DNA of 64,000 nucleotides from JAQGMV01 sp035626595 (lineage in GTDB: Bacteria > Pseudomonadota > Gammaproteobacteria > Burkholderiales > SG8-41). The stretch is taken from contig DASPNJ010000149.1 in NCBI GenBank assembly GCA_035626595.1, positions 46,661-110,660 of the forward strand. Reading direction: 5' to 3'. Numbering within the stretch: position 1 is the first letter of the stretch; every line of letters begins with the position of its first letter. The position numbers and the translations under genes are program-made. The notes beneath the pieces are model-generated. The model did no database searches and was not told the origin of the DNA. It saw only the letters and a program-made list of their open reading frames with translations. Below, piece by piece: positions 50,020-58,767 of the stretch.

Positions 50020-50811
50020 TCAGATGCTCCGCGTCCTGCCGCCGTCGACGTTGATCGCGGTACCGCTGATCAAACGCGAGCGCGCCGATGCCAGGAACAC
50101 CGCCAGATCGGCCACGTCCTCCGGCTCGATGACTTTTCCGAGCGGCACCTCCTGCAGCAGGTGCGCTTCGGCCTGCTCGGGCGTGAGCTTGCGCTCGCGC
50201 GCGGTGATGCCGACGAGCTCGTCCCAGCGGCGGGTGCGCGTCGAGCCGGGCGCGATCGCGTTCACCGTGATGCCGAATTTTCCGAGCTCGTTGGCCATGG
50301 CCTTGGTCAGGCTGAGCGTGCCGAAGTTGATGGGACCGGACATCATGGAGTGCGCTTCGGGCTCGCGGCCACGCGTGCCCGAGATATTGATGACGCGCCC
50401 CTGGCTGGACTTCTTCAGGTGCGGAACGGCCGCGCGCGTCATGCGCATGAGGCCGAGCGGCTTTACCCTGAAATAGCGGTCCCACATCTCGTCGGGGATG
50501 TCGGTCAATCCGCCCCGGTACGCGCCACCCGCGCAATTCACCAGTATGTCGATGCCGCCCAGCGCGCCCACGGCTTTCTCGACGGCCGGCGCGATTGTCT
50601 CCGGCTGCTCGAGGTCGACACGCACGGCGACGGCTTTCACGTCCCGGTGCGCTGACGAAATCTCGCGCGCCAGCGCCTGGCAAGCGGGTTCGTTGCGCCC
50701 CAGCAGTGCGACGTGCACGCCTTCGCGCGCGAAGAACTGCGCGATCGTGCGGCCGATGCCCCTGTTCGCACCCGAGATGATCGCCTTGCGGCCGTTCAAT
50801 CCCAGTTCCAT
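50020..50811 (-). CDS. SDR-fold protein lacking the Tyr-x-x-x-Lys motif
   Basis: 263 residues from the ATG at 50811 (GGAGGGAAGGGACG upstream). The cofactor part is normal: ISGANRGIG (residues 12-20) and LVNCAGGAY at 90. Ser144 is kept (NISGTRG), but where YxxxK should stand the sequence reads MMSGPINFGTLSLTKAMA, so Ser158 and Asn162 replace the catalytic Tyr and Lys. The active-site Asn of helix 4 is also not evident (RVKPLG). It may bind NAD(P) without dehydrogenase chemistry, or use other residues. Confidence 0.85.
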   Translation of the reverse strand: MELGLNGRKAIISGANRGIGRTIAQFFAREGVHVALLGRNEPACQALAREISSAHRDVKAVAVRVDLEQPETIAPAVEKAVGALGGIDILVNCAGGAYRGGLTDIPDEMWDRYFRVKPLGLMRMTRAAVPHLKKSSQGRVINISGTRGREPEAHSMMSGPINFGTLSLTKAMANELGKFGITVNAIAPGSTRTRRWDELVGITARERKLTPEQAEAHLLQEVPLGKVIEPEDVADLAVFLASARSRLISGTAINVDGGRTRSI

Positions 50812-50981
50812 GTCGTCCCTTCCCTCCTGATCTTGTGCGCCGACGATATCACGCGTGCGCGCGGCGTCGCCGCGTGTCGGGCGAGCGCGGCACTGCATCC
50901 GAACGAAGCCGCGTTCGAACAGCTCCAACGCAATGAGCTCAATGTGGAATATGCTCTGAGAACGAGCGAGGAAATGTCAGG

Positions 50982-51284
50982 ATGTCACTCAACAAAGGCC
51001 AGAACAGATCCGAGGTCGACCTCGAGCAAGTGGAAAGACTGATCGCTGCGCTCGAGCGCGACCTCGAGCGGGTCTCCGGTGATTCGGAAGCGGTGCAGCG
51101 CCTCAAGGACGAGGTCCAGACCCTCCGGAACGTGCTCGGCTCGCCGGTGCGGCGCCACCACTGGGTGCGAGACGCGCTGCACGGGATTCGCGAGGCATTC
51201 GACAATGCGGTAGACACGGCGGTGGCCGACGGGCTGAAGGCGAGCCGGTATATCGCGGAAATCGGCAGAATCCTCGGCATGTGA
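50982..51284 (+). CDS. Coiled-coil hypothetical protein (100 aa)
   Basis: 100 residues. Residues about 12-52 (VDLEQVERLIAALERDLERV, then EAVQRLKDEVQTLRNVLG) have clear heptads, a probable coiled coil; residues 55-100 form an amphipathic helix pair (GIREAFDNAVDTAVADGLKA). No signal or membrane segment. GTCAGG precedes the ATG weakly. Its stop overlaps the start of the next Bug gene by one base. No family recognised. Confidence 0.65.
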   Translation: MSLNKGQNRSEVDLEQVERLIAALERDLERVSGDSEAVQRLKDEVQTLRNVLGSPVRRHHWVRDALHGIREAFDNAVDTAVADGLKASRYIAEIGRILGM

Positions 51285-52273
51285 TGAGAAACCTCGCGGG
51301 TCTTCTACGGGCGGTCGCGGCCGGCCTCGCCCTCGCAACGCTGGCCGGTAACGCGTCCGCGCAGGCAGGCGCGGGATTCCCGACGAAGCCGGTGCGCTGG
51401 GTCGTCATCTTCGCGCCCGGCGGCTTCGGCGACGTTCTGGCCCGCTTCGTCGGTCCGCAGCTCACCGAAGAATGGGCACAGCCCGTCGTCGTCGAGAACC
51501 GCACGGGTGCCGGCGGCGCGGTCGGGTCGGAGCTCGTGCTGCGCGCGCCCGCCGACGGCTATACGCTGCTCGGCGGCTCGCTCTCCAGTCACGCCGTCAA
51601 TCTGATCCTGCGCAAGGACCTGCCCTATCACCCGCTCAAGGATTTCGCGCCGGTCACCACGCTCGCGAAGCTGCCGAATCTGATCGTCGCGCATCCCTCG
51701 CTGCCGGTGCGCGACGTGAAGCAGCTCGTCGCGATTGCGAAGCGCACCAAGGACAGGCTGAGCTACGGCACGCCGGGCGTCGGCACCTCGATGCACATGA
51801 CCGGCGAGCTGCTCAAGCAGACGACCGGCATCGACATGACGCACGTGCCGTACAAAGGCGGCGGCGCGGTGATGTCGGAGATTCTCGGCGGCCACGTGCC
51901 GGTGGCGATCATCGGGCTGCCGATCGCAGTGCCGCTCGTGAAGGCCGGCCGGCTGCGCGCGGTCGCGGTCACCAGCGCGAAACGCTCACCGGTCATGCCC
52001 GACGTGCCGACGCTCGGGGAACAAGGCCTCAGGGGCTTCGAAGCGACGGCGTGGCAGGCGCTCTTCGTCAAGGCGGGCACGCCGGCGCCCATCGTCGAGC
52101 GCATCAATCGCTCGTTCGTGCGAATACTGAACAAACCGGAGAACCGCGCGCACTTCGAACGCGATGGATCCGAGCTCGTCTCCAGCACGCCTCAGGAGCT
52201 CACGGCGTTCGTCGAGTCGGAGATCGCGCGCTGGAGCAAGGTCGTGCGCGCCGCGGGCATCCAGCCGAACTGA
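51284..52273 (+). CDS. Bug/TctC-family periplasmic binding protein
   Basis: 329 residues from the ATG at 51284 (a GTG one codon upstream is also in frame). Signal MRNLAGLLRAVAAGLALATL, cut near ASAQA, then FPTKPVRWVVIFAPGGFGD, VENRTGAGGAVGSELVLRAP, ADGYTL, HVPYKGGGAVMSEILGGHVP. The overlapping start with the coiled-coil gene (TGATG) implies coupled translation. Confidence 0.9.
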   Translation: MRNLAGLLRAVAAGLALATLAGNASAQAGAGFPTKPVRWVVIFAPGGFGDVLARFVGPQLTEEWAQPVVVENRTGAGGAVGSELVLRAPADGYTLLGGSLSSHAVNLILRKDLPYHPLKDFAPVTTLAKLPNLIVAHPSLPVRDVKQLVAIAKRTKDRLSYGTPGVGTSMHMTGELLKQTTGIDMTHVPYKGGGAVMSEILGGHVPVAIIGLPIAVPLVKAGRLRAVAVTSAKRSPVMPDVPTLGEQGLRGFEATAWQALFVKAGTPAPIVERINRSFVRILNKPENRAHFERDGSELVSSTPQELTAFVESEIARWSKVVRAAGIQPN

Positions 52274-52277
52274 AGCG

Positions 52278-53816
52278 TTACGACATCGCGATCGGCTCGG
52301 GCAGATCGTCGCGCACCCGGCCCGGCCGCGCGCGCATCAGGTGTTCGAGCTCTTTGCGGGTTTTCGCGTAAGCGGGATCGTCGAATACGTTATTCATCTC
52401 GTGCGGGTCGTTGACGAGGTCGTACAGCTCGCCCGCGCCGGACTCCAGTTCGAACGTGCACTTGTGGGTTTTCGTGCGCACGGTCCGCAGCTTGAGCGCG
52501 ACGCCGCAGCGTGACGGATGCACGTGCCATTCGCTGTACGCCACCGTGCGCGTTTCCGGCTCGCCGGCGAGCAGCGCGCGCAGGCTCCGGCTCTGAAGCG
52601 CACGCGGCTGCGATACGCGGGCGTATTCGAGAAACGTGCTCGTGAAGTCGAGCGTGGACACCGGCTCCGCCACCACCCGATCGGCCTTCACACCGGGACC
52701 GCGCGCGACGAGCGGCACGCGCAGCAGATCCTCGTACGGTGTCGGGCCCTTGAGGTACAGGCCGTGGTTGCCGAGAAGCTCGCCGTGATCGCTCGTGTAG
52801 ATGACGAGCGTGTCCTGCGCGAGCCCCGCACTGTCGAGCGCGTCCAGTATGCGCCCGACGTTGTGATCGATGAGCGAGATCATGCCGTAGTAGTTCGCCG
52901 TCATCTCGGCCAACTGCGCGTCGGTCTGGTCAGGCATGCGCGAGCGCTCGGTGCGAAACTTGAAGAGCGCGGGGTCGGCGAGCTGCGGCGTGCCTTCGAG
53001 CGAAGCCTTGTGCCACCACGGCCGCCGCTCGAGGTCGCGCGTTCGATGCGCCGGCAGCGGCATGTCCTGCGGGTCGTACATCAGGCTCCATGGCGCCGGG
53101 CAGTCGAAGGGGTGATGCGGATCCGGAAACGAAACCCACGCACAGAAGGGCGCGTCGGTGCTGCGGCGGTCGAGCCAGCGGATCGTACGGTCCGCGACCC
53201 AGGTGCTGCTGTGCCACGCCACCGGCAGCCCCGAGTACCACGTCTGCGCGGCGCCCGTGTCGGGACGCAGACGCTGCGCCCACAGGGCGAGCGCTTCTTC
53301 GTCCGTGCCGCGCGAGACGAGCCAGCGTTCGTAATGGCCGACCGGCGGACGCTCCATCGGCCGGCCGCGCTGCATCTGGCCCAGTGCGGCGAGCTCGACG
53401 TGTTGAAAACCCATGTACGGTCCGAACCACGCCGGCCCGAATTTCGACTGGCTCTTGTAGCACTCGGGCGTGCCGGTCGGCTCGAACGTGAACTTGCTCG
53501 AGAAATGCGCCTTGCCGATGAACGCGGTGCGATAACCCGCCCGTGCGAGCGTGCCGGCGAAGCCCGCCTCGCCCACCTCCGGATCGAGATCGACGCCGTT
53601 GTCGCACACGCCGTTCGTGAGCGGCAGCAGTCCCGTCAGCATCGCCGCGCGGGCGGGCTGGCACACGAGATTCGGCGTGATACACGCTGAGAAGCGCGTG
53701 CCCTCGCGCGCGAGCCGATCGACGTGGGGCGTGCGGATGTGCGCGTTTTCGTAGCCGACGCAGTCGGCACGCTGCTGATCGCTCGTGATGAGAAGAATGT
53801 TCGGTTGCCCGGGCAT
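52278..53816 (-). CDS. Sulfatase (arylsulfatase-type, formylglycine-dependent)
   Basis: 512 residues from the ATG at 53816. NILLITSDQQRADCVGYENA begins the alkaline-phosphatase-fold core with metal-binding Asp. Cys52 in VCQPARAAMLTG is the C-x-P-x-R site that is oxidised to formylglycine. Further sites: FIGKAHFSSKF, VSFPDPHHPFDCP, YTSDHGELLGNHGLYLKGPT. No signal peptide is seen, so it is cytoplasmic, which fits choline-sulfatase- or phosphonate-hydrolase-like members. It should need a formylglycine maturase not seen here. Convergent with a Bug gene (four-base gap). Confidence 0.92.
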   Translation of the reverse strand: MPGQPNILLITSDQQRADCVGYENAHIRTPHVDRLAREGTRFSACITPNLVCQPARAAMLTGLLPLTNGVCDNGVDLDPEVGEAGFAGTLARAGYRTAFIGKAHFSSKFTFEPTGTPECYKSQSKFGPAWFGPYMGFQHVELAALGQMQRGRPMERPPVGHYERWLVSRGTDEEALALWAQRLRPDTGAAQTWYSGLPVAWHSSTWVADRTIRWLDRRSTDAPFCAWVSFPDPHHPFDCPAPWSLMYDPQDMPLPAHRTRDLERRPWWHKASLEGTPQLADPALFKFRTERSRMPDQTDAQLAEMTANYYGMISLIDHNVGRILDALDSAGLAQDTLVIYTSDHGELLGNHGLYLKGPTPYEDLLRVPLVARGPGVKADRVVAEPVSTLDFTSTFLEYARVSQPRALQSRSLRALLAGEPETRTVAYSEWHVHPSRCGVALKLRTVRTKTHKCTFELESGAGELYDLVNDPHEMNNVFDDPAYAKTRKELEHLMRARPGRVRDDLPEPIAMS

Positions 53817-53939
53817 CGGAATAGGTTTGCTGTGGTCGATGTTCTGGTCCGGCTGCCGACGACAGCCTCCGCAATAATGCCCGACAATCGCGGCTTCCCG
53901 AAATCGCGATGCGGCCGCGCGCACTCGGAGATCGCAAGG

Positions 53940-54440
53940 TCACGACGGGCTGTCATCTTCACGGCCGCCCGGGCGTGCAGCCTCCTCGACGCTCCAGCGG
54001 CGATGAAGGGCCTTATCAAGGCGTTCGCCTATGGCCAGCAACGCCACCATCAGGCCCGAGCTGACGAAGACCGCCTCCCATGCACCCAGCGCGCACGCGA
54101 CACCGAGGCACGCCGTAACCCAGATCGAGGCAGCAGTCGTGAGTCCGTGAACGCGGCTTCTGCTGCTGTCTTTCAGGATGACTCCGGCCCCCAGAAAGCC
54201 GATGCCCGTTATGACGCCCTGAATGGCGCGGCTCACGTCGGCTCCCGTGGCATCCGGGAAGGCGTCCGTGACAACGAGGACCGCGAGCGCAGAACCCAGA
54301 CCGACGAGGCCAAGGGTGCGCACGCCGGTGGGTTTTCTATGGACTTCGCGATTGATGCCGATCAGACAGCCGATCAGCACGGCAGCGCCGAGGCGAAACA
54401 GATGTTCGGGGAGATCGAGCAATTGCACCCGCCACGACAT
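53940..54440 (-). CDS. MgtC/SapB family membrane protein
   Basis: 166 residues from the ATG at 54440 (a GTG three codons earlier is possible). MgtC pattern: HLFRLGAAVLIGCLIGINRE, KPTGVRTLGLVGLG, QGVITGIGFLGAGVILKDSS, VHGLTTAASIWVTACLGVAC, with four to five hydrophobic helices. It matches the partial gene at 1-403 in the central motifs but is diverged elsewhere. The tail is short and charged. Confidence 0.9.
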   Translation of the reverse strand: MSWRVQLLDLPEHLFRLGAAVLIGCLIGINREVHRKPTGVRTLGLVGLGSALAVLVVTDAFPDATGADVSRAIQGVITGIGFLGAGVILKDSSRSRVHGLTTAASIWVTACLGVACALGAWEAVFVSSGLMVALLAIGERLDKALHRRWSVEEAARPGGREDDSPS

Positions 54441-54506
54441 GTGGCGCACTTGGAGAATCGAACAAGAGCTTCGCCTGCAAGCGATGTTCCCCGATCGCCG
54501 GCGTGT

Positions 54507-55247
54507 TCAGATAAAAAGACGAATGACGTTGAACACGGTCAGTACGGCCACGACGACGCCAATCAGCATGAGGGCGGCGCGCATCCGCATGATTCGCAGC
54601 AGGTACCCGGCGAGCGGTGCGGCCAGCGCGCCGCCGATCATGAGGCCGATCACGAGCTTGCCGTAACGCGCGAGGTCGAGCTGCGAGAGAAACGTGACGG
54701 AGACGATTATCGCGATGAAAAATTCGGCGAGATTCACCGAGCCGACCGAGCGCCGCGGATTGTCACCTGTTGCAACCAGCGTCGATACCACGAGCGGGCC
54801 CCAGCCGCCGCCGCCGACCGCGTCGAGAAATCCGCCGCCGGCGCCGATCGCGGGCGTGGGCGGACGCCAGGCGGCGCGCGCCCGCCCGCGCAGACGCGCG
54901 AAGATCAGACCCGCCATGACGGCGAGATACAGGGTGACGATCGGCTTGATGATTTCTTCCGGCAGGCCGGTCAGGACGAACGCGCCCAAGACGCCGCCCG
55001 CTGCGCCGGAAAGGACGAGCGTCAGAAAGAGCTTCCGGTCGACGTTACGGTTCCACACGTGCGATGCGCCGGAAATCCCGGTCGTGACTATTTCCGCCGC
55101 GTGAACAGCCGCGCTCGCGATCGCCGGGGGCGCACCTGTTGCGATCAGGCTCGAGCTGGCGATGATGCCGAAGGCCATGCCCAATGCGCCATCGACCAAT
55201 TGCGCGGCAAAGCCGATCGCTACGAAGAGCAGGAACTCGAGGTCCAT
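54507..55247 (-). CDS. TauE/SafE-family permease
   Basis: 246 residues with about eight hydrophobic helices, starting MDLEFLLFVAIGFAAQLVDG. The two family repeats are visible: GALGMAFGIIASSSLIATGA in the first half and GGGFLDAVGGGGWGPLVVST in the second. These proteins export or import sulfite, sulfoacetate or related anions. Its closeness to the sulfatase (52278) is suggestive, but an unrelated MgtC gene lies between. It runs divergently from gshA. Confidence 0.9.
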   Translation of the reverse strand: MDLEFLLFVAIGFAAQLVDGALGMAFGIIASSSLIATGAPPAIASAAVHAAEIVTTGISGASHVWNRNVDRKLFLTLVLSGAAGGVLGAFVLTGLPEEIIKPIVTLYLAVMAGLIFARLRGRARAAWRPPTPAIGAGGGFLDAVGGGGWGPLVVSTLVATGDNPRRSVGSVNLAEFFIAIIVSVTFLSQLDLARYGKLVIGLMIGGALAAPLAGYLLRIMRMRAALMLIGVVVAVLTVFNVIRLFI

Positions 55248-55431
55248 TCAGAGAATGCCGCAGTCATGGACAAACAGGTCACCGAAACAAATCCGTGCCT
55301 CATCGTGGTCTCAAATTCGTTGGACCGCCACGCACGACAGATAGCACGAGACGCGCGTGGATAGCACGAAGTACAGGCGATGCCACTGATAACGGCATCG
55401 GTCGGGCGCGGGTACTGCATCGAGGCGGTGC

Positions 55432-56973
55432 ATGCCTTTGATTGCGCTACAGGAACGACTGCACGGCCTCGGCCCTGCCATGGCAGGCATACGCCGCGGC
55501 ATCGAAAAGGAGAGCCTGCGCGTGAGCCCGGACGGCACGCTTGCCGCCACCCCTCATCCGCCCGCGCTCGGCTCTCCGCTCACGCACCCGCACATCACGA
55601 CCGACTTCAGCGAAGCGCAGCTCGAGCTCATCACGGGTGTGCATGGCGATGTGCACGCGTGCCTCGAGGAGCTCACGCGCATTCATCAGGTGGTCTGTCG
55701 CTCTATCGGCGAAGAGTTGCTGTGGTGCGCGAGCATGCCTGGCGAGCTGCCTCACGACGATGCGATTCCGATCGCGCGTTACGGCACCTCGAACGTGGCG
55801 CGCGCGAAGACGGTCTACCGCATTGGCCTCGCGCACCGTTATGGCCGCCGCATGCAGACGATCTCCGGCATCCACTACAACTTTTCGCTCGAAGCCGCCT
55901 GGCCGCTGCCGGCCGCGCTCGGCGGCGCGAACGACGCGTATTTCGCACTCATCCGCAATTTCAGGCGCCACTCGTGGCTGCTCGTGTACCTGCTCGGCGC
56001 CTCACCCGCGGTGTGCGAGAGCTTCGTCGCGGGCCGCGAGCACGCCCTGCAGCCGTTCGGCCCCGGTACGCTCTACGCGCCGTACGCCACGTCGCTGCGC
56101 ATGGGCCCGCTCGGCTACCAGAGCGAGGCGCAAGCGGCGCTCGACGTGAGCTACAACAGCCTGGAGGTCTATGCCGCATCGCTCGAAGCGGCGCTTTCCA
56201 CCCCGTATCCGCCGTACGAAGCGATCGGTGTGCGCGACGGCGACGATTACCGGCAGCTCTCTACCCACCTGCTGCAGATCGAGAACGAGTTCTACGGCAC
56301 GATCCGGCCGAAGCGCGGAATTCGCCGCGGCGAGCGCCCGCTCCACGCGCTGCGCGAGCGCGGCGTGGAATATATCGAAGTGCGGCTCGTCGACCTCGAT
56401 CCGTTCTCGCCGATCGGCATCACGGCGGAAGCCGTTCGTCTGCTCGACATCTTCCTTTTGCACTGCCTCCTCTCGCACAGTCCGCTCGACACGCCGGACG
56501 AGCGTGCGGCCATCGCGCGCAACCTGCACGCCGTCGCGATCCGCGGCCGAGAACCGGACCTCGCGCTCGAGCGCGGTCGAGAAACCGTGACGCTCGCACA
56601 GTGGGCCGCAGAGCTGCTCGACGCGTGCGTACCGATCGCTGCCGCGCTCGACCGAGGCGCCGGCCGCCCTCACGCCGATGTGCTGTCAGCCGCCGTCGCT
56701 GCGGTCGGCGATGCTCGATCGACGCCCTCGGCGCGGATGATCGAAGAAATGGAGCGCCGCCATGGGCGTTCGCACCGGCGCTTCGCGCTCGCGCACTCGC
56801 TGGACCATCGCAGCGCGCTCACCTCGATGCCGCTGCCGCCCGAAGAGGAGCAACGCCTGGCCGGCCTGGCGGAGCAGTCGCTGACGAAGCAGCGAGAGAT
56901 CGAAGCTGCCGACAGCGTGCCGTTCGACGACTACCGCGCCCACTATGTGTCGCCGGAGCGGCTCGGGGTCTGA
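55432..56973 (+). CDS. gshA: Glutamate-cysteine ligase, proteobacterial type (GshA)
   Basis: 513 residues, the length of Escherichia coli GshA. Matching stretches: RGIEKESLRVSPDGTLAATP, HITTDFSEAQLELITGVH, SISGIHYNFS-like TISGIHYNFSLEAAWPLP, TSLRMGPLGYQSEAQ, YIEVRLVDLDPFSPIGITAE. The enzyme makes gamma-glutamylcysteine in the first step of glutathione synthesis. ATG at 55432 follows GAGGCGG. The 184-base upstream gap has no other gene. Confidence 0.94.
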   Translation: MPLIALQERLHGLGPAMAGIRRGIEKESLRVSPDGTLAATPHPPALGSPLTHPHITTDFSEAQLELITGVHGDVHACLEELTRIHQVVCRSIGEELLWCASMPGELPHDDAIPIARYGTSNVARAKTVYRIGLAHRYGRRMQTISGIHYNFSLEAAWPLPAALGGANDAYFALIRNFRRHSWLLVYLLGASPAVCESFVAGREHALQPFGPGTLYAPYATSLRMGPLGYQSEAQAALDVSYNSLEVYAASLEAALSTPYPPYEAIGVRDGDDYRQLSTHLLQIENEFYGTIRPKRGIRRGERPLHALRERGVEYIEVRLVDLDPFSPIGITAEAVRLLDIFLLHCLLSHSPLDTPDERAAIARNLHAVAIRGREPDLALERGRETVTLAQWAAELLDACVPIAAALDRGAGRPHADVLSAAVAAVGDARSTPSARMIEEMERRHGRSHRRFALAHSLDHRSALTSMPLPPEEEQRLAGLAEQSLTKQREIEAADSVPFDDYRAHYVSPERLGV

Positions 56974-56988
56974 CGGCGCTCGCAGCGA

Positions 56989-57750
56989 TCAAGCCTTCAG
57001 GCGATACCCCGTCCTGAAGATCCACGCCACGACCGCGAGCGACAGCGCGAGGAACACCACGGCCATGGCAAGACTCACCGCCACGCTCACGTCCGCGATG
57101 CCGTAGAAGCTCCAGCGGAACGCGCTGATCAGGTAGACCACCGGGTTGAACAGCGAGACGGTCTGCCAGAACGGCGGCAGCATATCGATGGCGTAAAAGG
57201 TCCCACCCAGAAACGTGAGGGGCGTGACCACGATCAGCGGGATGAGCTGCAGCTTCTCGAAACCATCGGCCCAGATGCCGATGATGAAGCCGAAGAGGCT
57301 GAACGTGAACGACGTCAGCACGAGGAACACCAGCATCCAGACCGGATGCTCGATCCGAAGCGGCACGAACAGCCACGCGGTGGCAAGAATGATGAGGCCG
57401 AGCATGATCGACTTGGTTGCCGCCGCACCCACGTAGCTCACCACGATCTCGAGATAGGAAACCGGTGCGGACAGCAGCTCGTAAATCGTGCCGGTGAACC
57501 GCGGAAAGTAGATGCCGAACGAGGCATTCGAGATGCTTTGAGTGAGGATCGACAGCATGATCAGCCCCGGCACGATGAACGCACCGTAACTGATCCCGTC
57601 CACTTCGGGAATGCGCGAGCCGATGGCGGCGCCGAACACCACGAAGTACAGCGACGTCGAGAGCACCGGCGAGACGATGCTCTGCATGATCGTGCGCCGC
57701 GTGCGCGCCATTTCGAACGCGTAAATCGCGCGTATCGCATGAACGTTCAT
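56989..57750 (-). CDS. ABC-2 type transporter permease
   Basis: 253 residues from the ATG at 57750 (MNVHAIRAIYAFEMARTRRT), with six hydrophobic segments and the ABC-2 pattern (PVLSTSLYFVVFGAAIGSRI, FIVPGLIMLSILTQSISNAS, PLTFLGGTFYAIDMLPPFWQ, FNPVVYLISAFRWSF). The last part is the conserved ABC-2 signature before the final helix. Its start overlaps the stop of the ATPase gene by four bases, as in two-gene exporters. Substrate unknown. Confidence 0.92.
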   Translation of the reverse strand: MNVHAIRAIYAFEMARTRRTIMQSIVSPVLSTSLYFVVFGAAIGSRIPEVDGISYGAFIVPGLIMLSILTQSISNASFGIYFPRFTGTIYELLSAPVSYLEIVVSYVGAAATKSIMLGLIILATAWLFVPLRIEHPVWMLVFLVLTSFTFSLFGFIIGIWADGFEKLQLIPLIVVTPLTFLGGTFYAIDMLPPFWQTVSLFNPVVYLISAFRWSFYGIADVSVAVSLAMAVVFLALSLAVVAWIFRTGYRLKA

Positions 57751-58688
57751 GGCCGCTCTCTCACCAGGCTCACGAAGATATCTTCGAGCGAGCTCTGGGT
57801 GGTCTGCAGATCCTTGAAACCGATTCCGGCCTCGTTCAGATCGTCGAGCAAGGCCGTGATGCCGGTGCGCCCGGCCTGGGTATCGTAGGTATAGGTCAAC
57901 AGCCTGCCGTCGCCGGAAAGCTCCAGATGATGCGCGGCGAGCGCCGGCGGGATGCGCTCCAGCGCGTGCTCCAGGTGCAGCGTGAGCTGCTTCTGGCCGA
58001 GCTTGTGCATGAGCTCGGCTTTCTCCTCGACCAGAACGATCTCGCCGTTGTTGATTACGCCGACGCGGTCCGCCATCTCCTCGGCTTCGTCGATGTAATG
58101 CGTCGTGAGGATGATCGTGACGCCGGTATCCTTGAGCCCGCGCACCAAAGCCCACATATCACGTCTTAACTCGACGTCGACACCTGCGGTAGGCTCGTCC
58201 AGAAACAGAATGCGCGGCTCGTGCGAGAGCGCCTTCGCGATCAGCACCCGGCGCTTCATCCCGCCCGAGAGCGTCATGATCCTGTTGTCCTTCTTGTCCC
58301 AGAGCGACAGGTCTTTCAACACCTTCTCGATGTGCTGCGGATTCGGCGCCTTGCCGAAAAGCCCTCGGCTGAACGACACCGTATGCCATACCGATTCGAA
58401 CGCGTCCGTCGTGAGCTCCTGCGGCACGAGCCCGATGAGCGCGCGCGCGGCGCGGTACTCGGCGATGATGTCGTGCCCGTCGACCACAATGCGGCCTGCG
58501 CTCGGATTGACGATGCCGCAGACGATATTGATGAGCGTCGTCTTGCCCGCGCCGTTGGGACCGAGCAGCGCGAAGATCTCGCCCGGGCGAATCTCCAGGT
58601 TGACACTCTTCAGCGCGCTGAATCCGGAAGCGTAGGTCTTGGAGACGTCGGTGACGGAAATCATCGCCCGCGAGCTCGTGGGCTTCAT
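57747..58688 (-). CDS. ABC transporter ATP-binding protein (ABC-2 exporter)
   Basis: 313 residues from the ATG at 58688; an internal ATG at 58664 (MISVTDVSKTYASGFSALKS) is also possible. Walker A GPNGAGKTT, Q-loop VPQELTTD, ABC signature LSGGMKRRVLIAKAL, Walker B RILFLDEPTAGVD, and H-loop ILTTHY. The C-terminal extension of about 90 residues is usual for drug- and lipid-exporter ATPases. With the permease it forms a complete ABC-2 exporter. Confidence 0.93.
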   Translation of the reverse strand: MKPTSSRAMISVTDVSKTYASGFSALKSVNLEIRPGEIFALLGPNGAGKTTLINIVCGIVNPSAGRIVVDGHDIIAEYRAARALIGLVPQELTTDAFESVWHTVSFSRGLFGKAPNPQHIEKVLKDLSLWDKKDNRIMTLSGGMKRRVLIAKALSHEPRILFLDEPTAGVDVELRRDMWALVRGLKDTGVTIILTTHYIDEAEEMADRVGVINNGEIVLVEEKAELMHKLGQKQLTLHLEHALERIPPALAAHHLELSGDGRLLTYTYDTQAGRTGITALLDDLNEAGIGFKDLQTTQSSLEDIFVSLVRERP

Positions 58689-58767
58689 CGACAGTTGACC
58701 TGATGCAGAAGGATACGAATGCGATCTATAGTGTAACCTCGGGCGACGCGTTGACCTTGAGATACCG

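Noticed and set aside
53724..55364. Plus-strand open frame of about 546 codons
   Set aside because: Covers the start of the sulfatase and the complete MgtC and TauE genes on the other strand; composition is that of a shadow frame.
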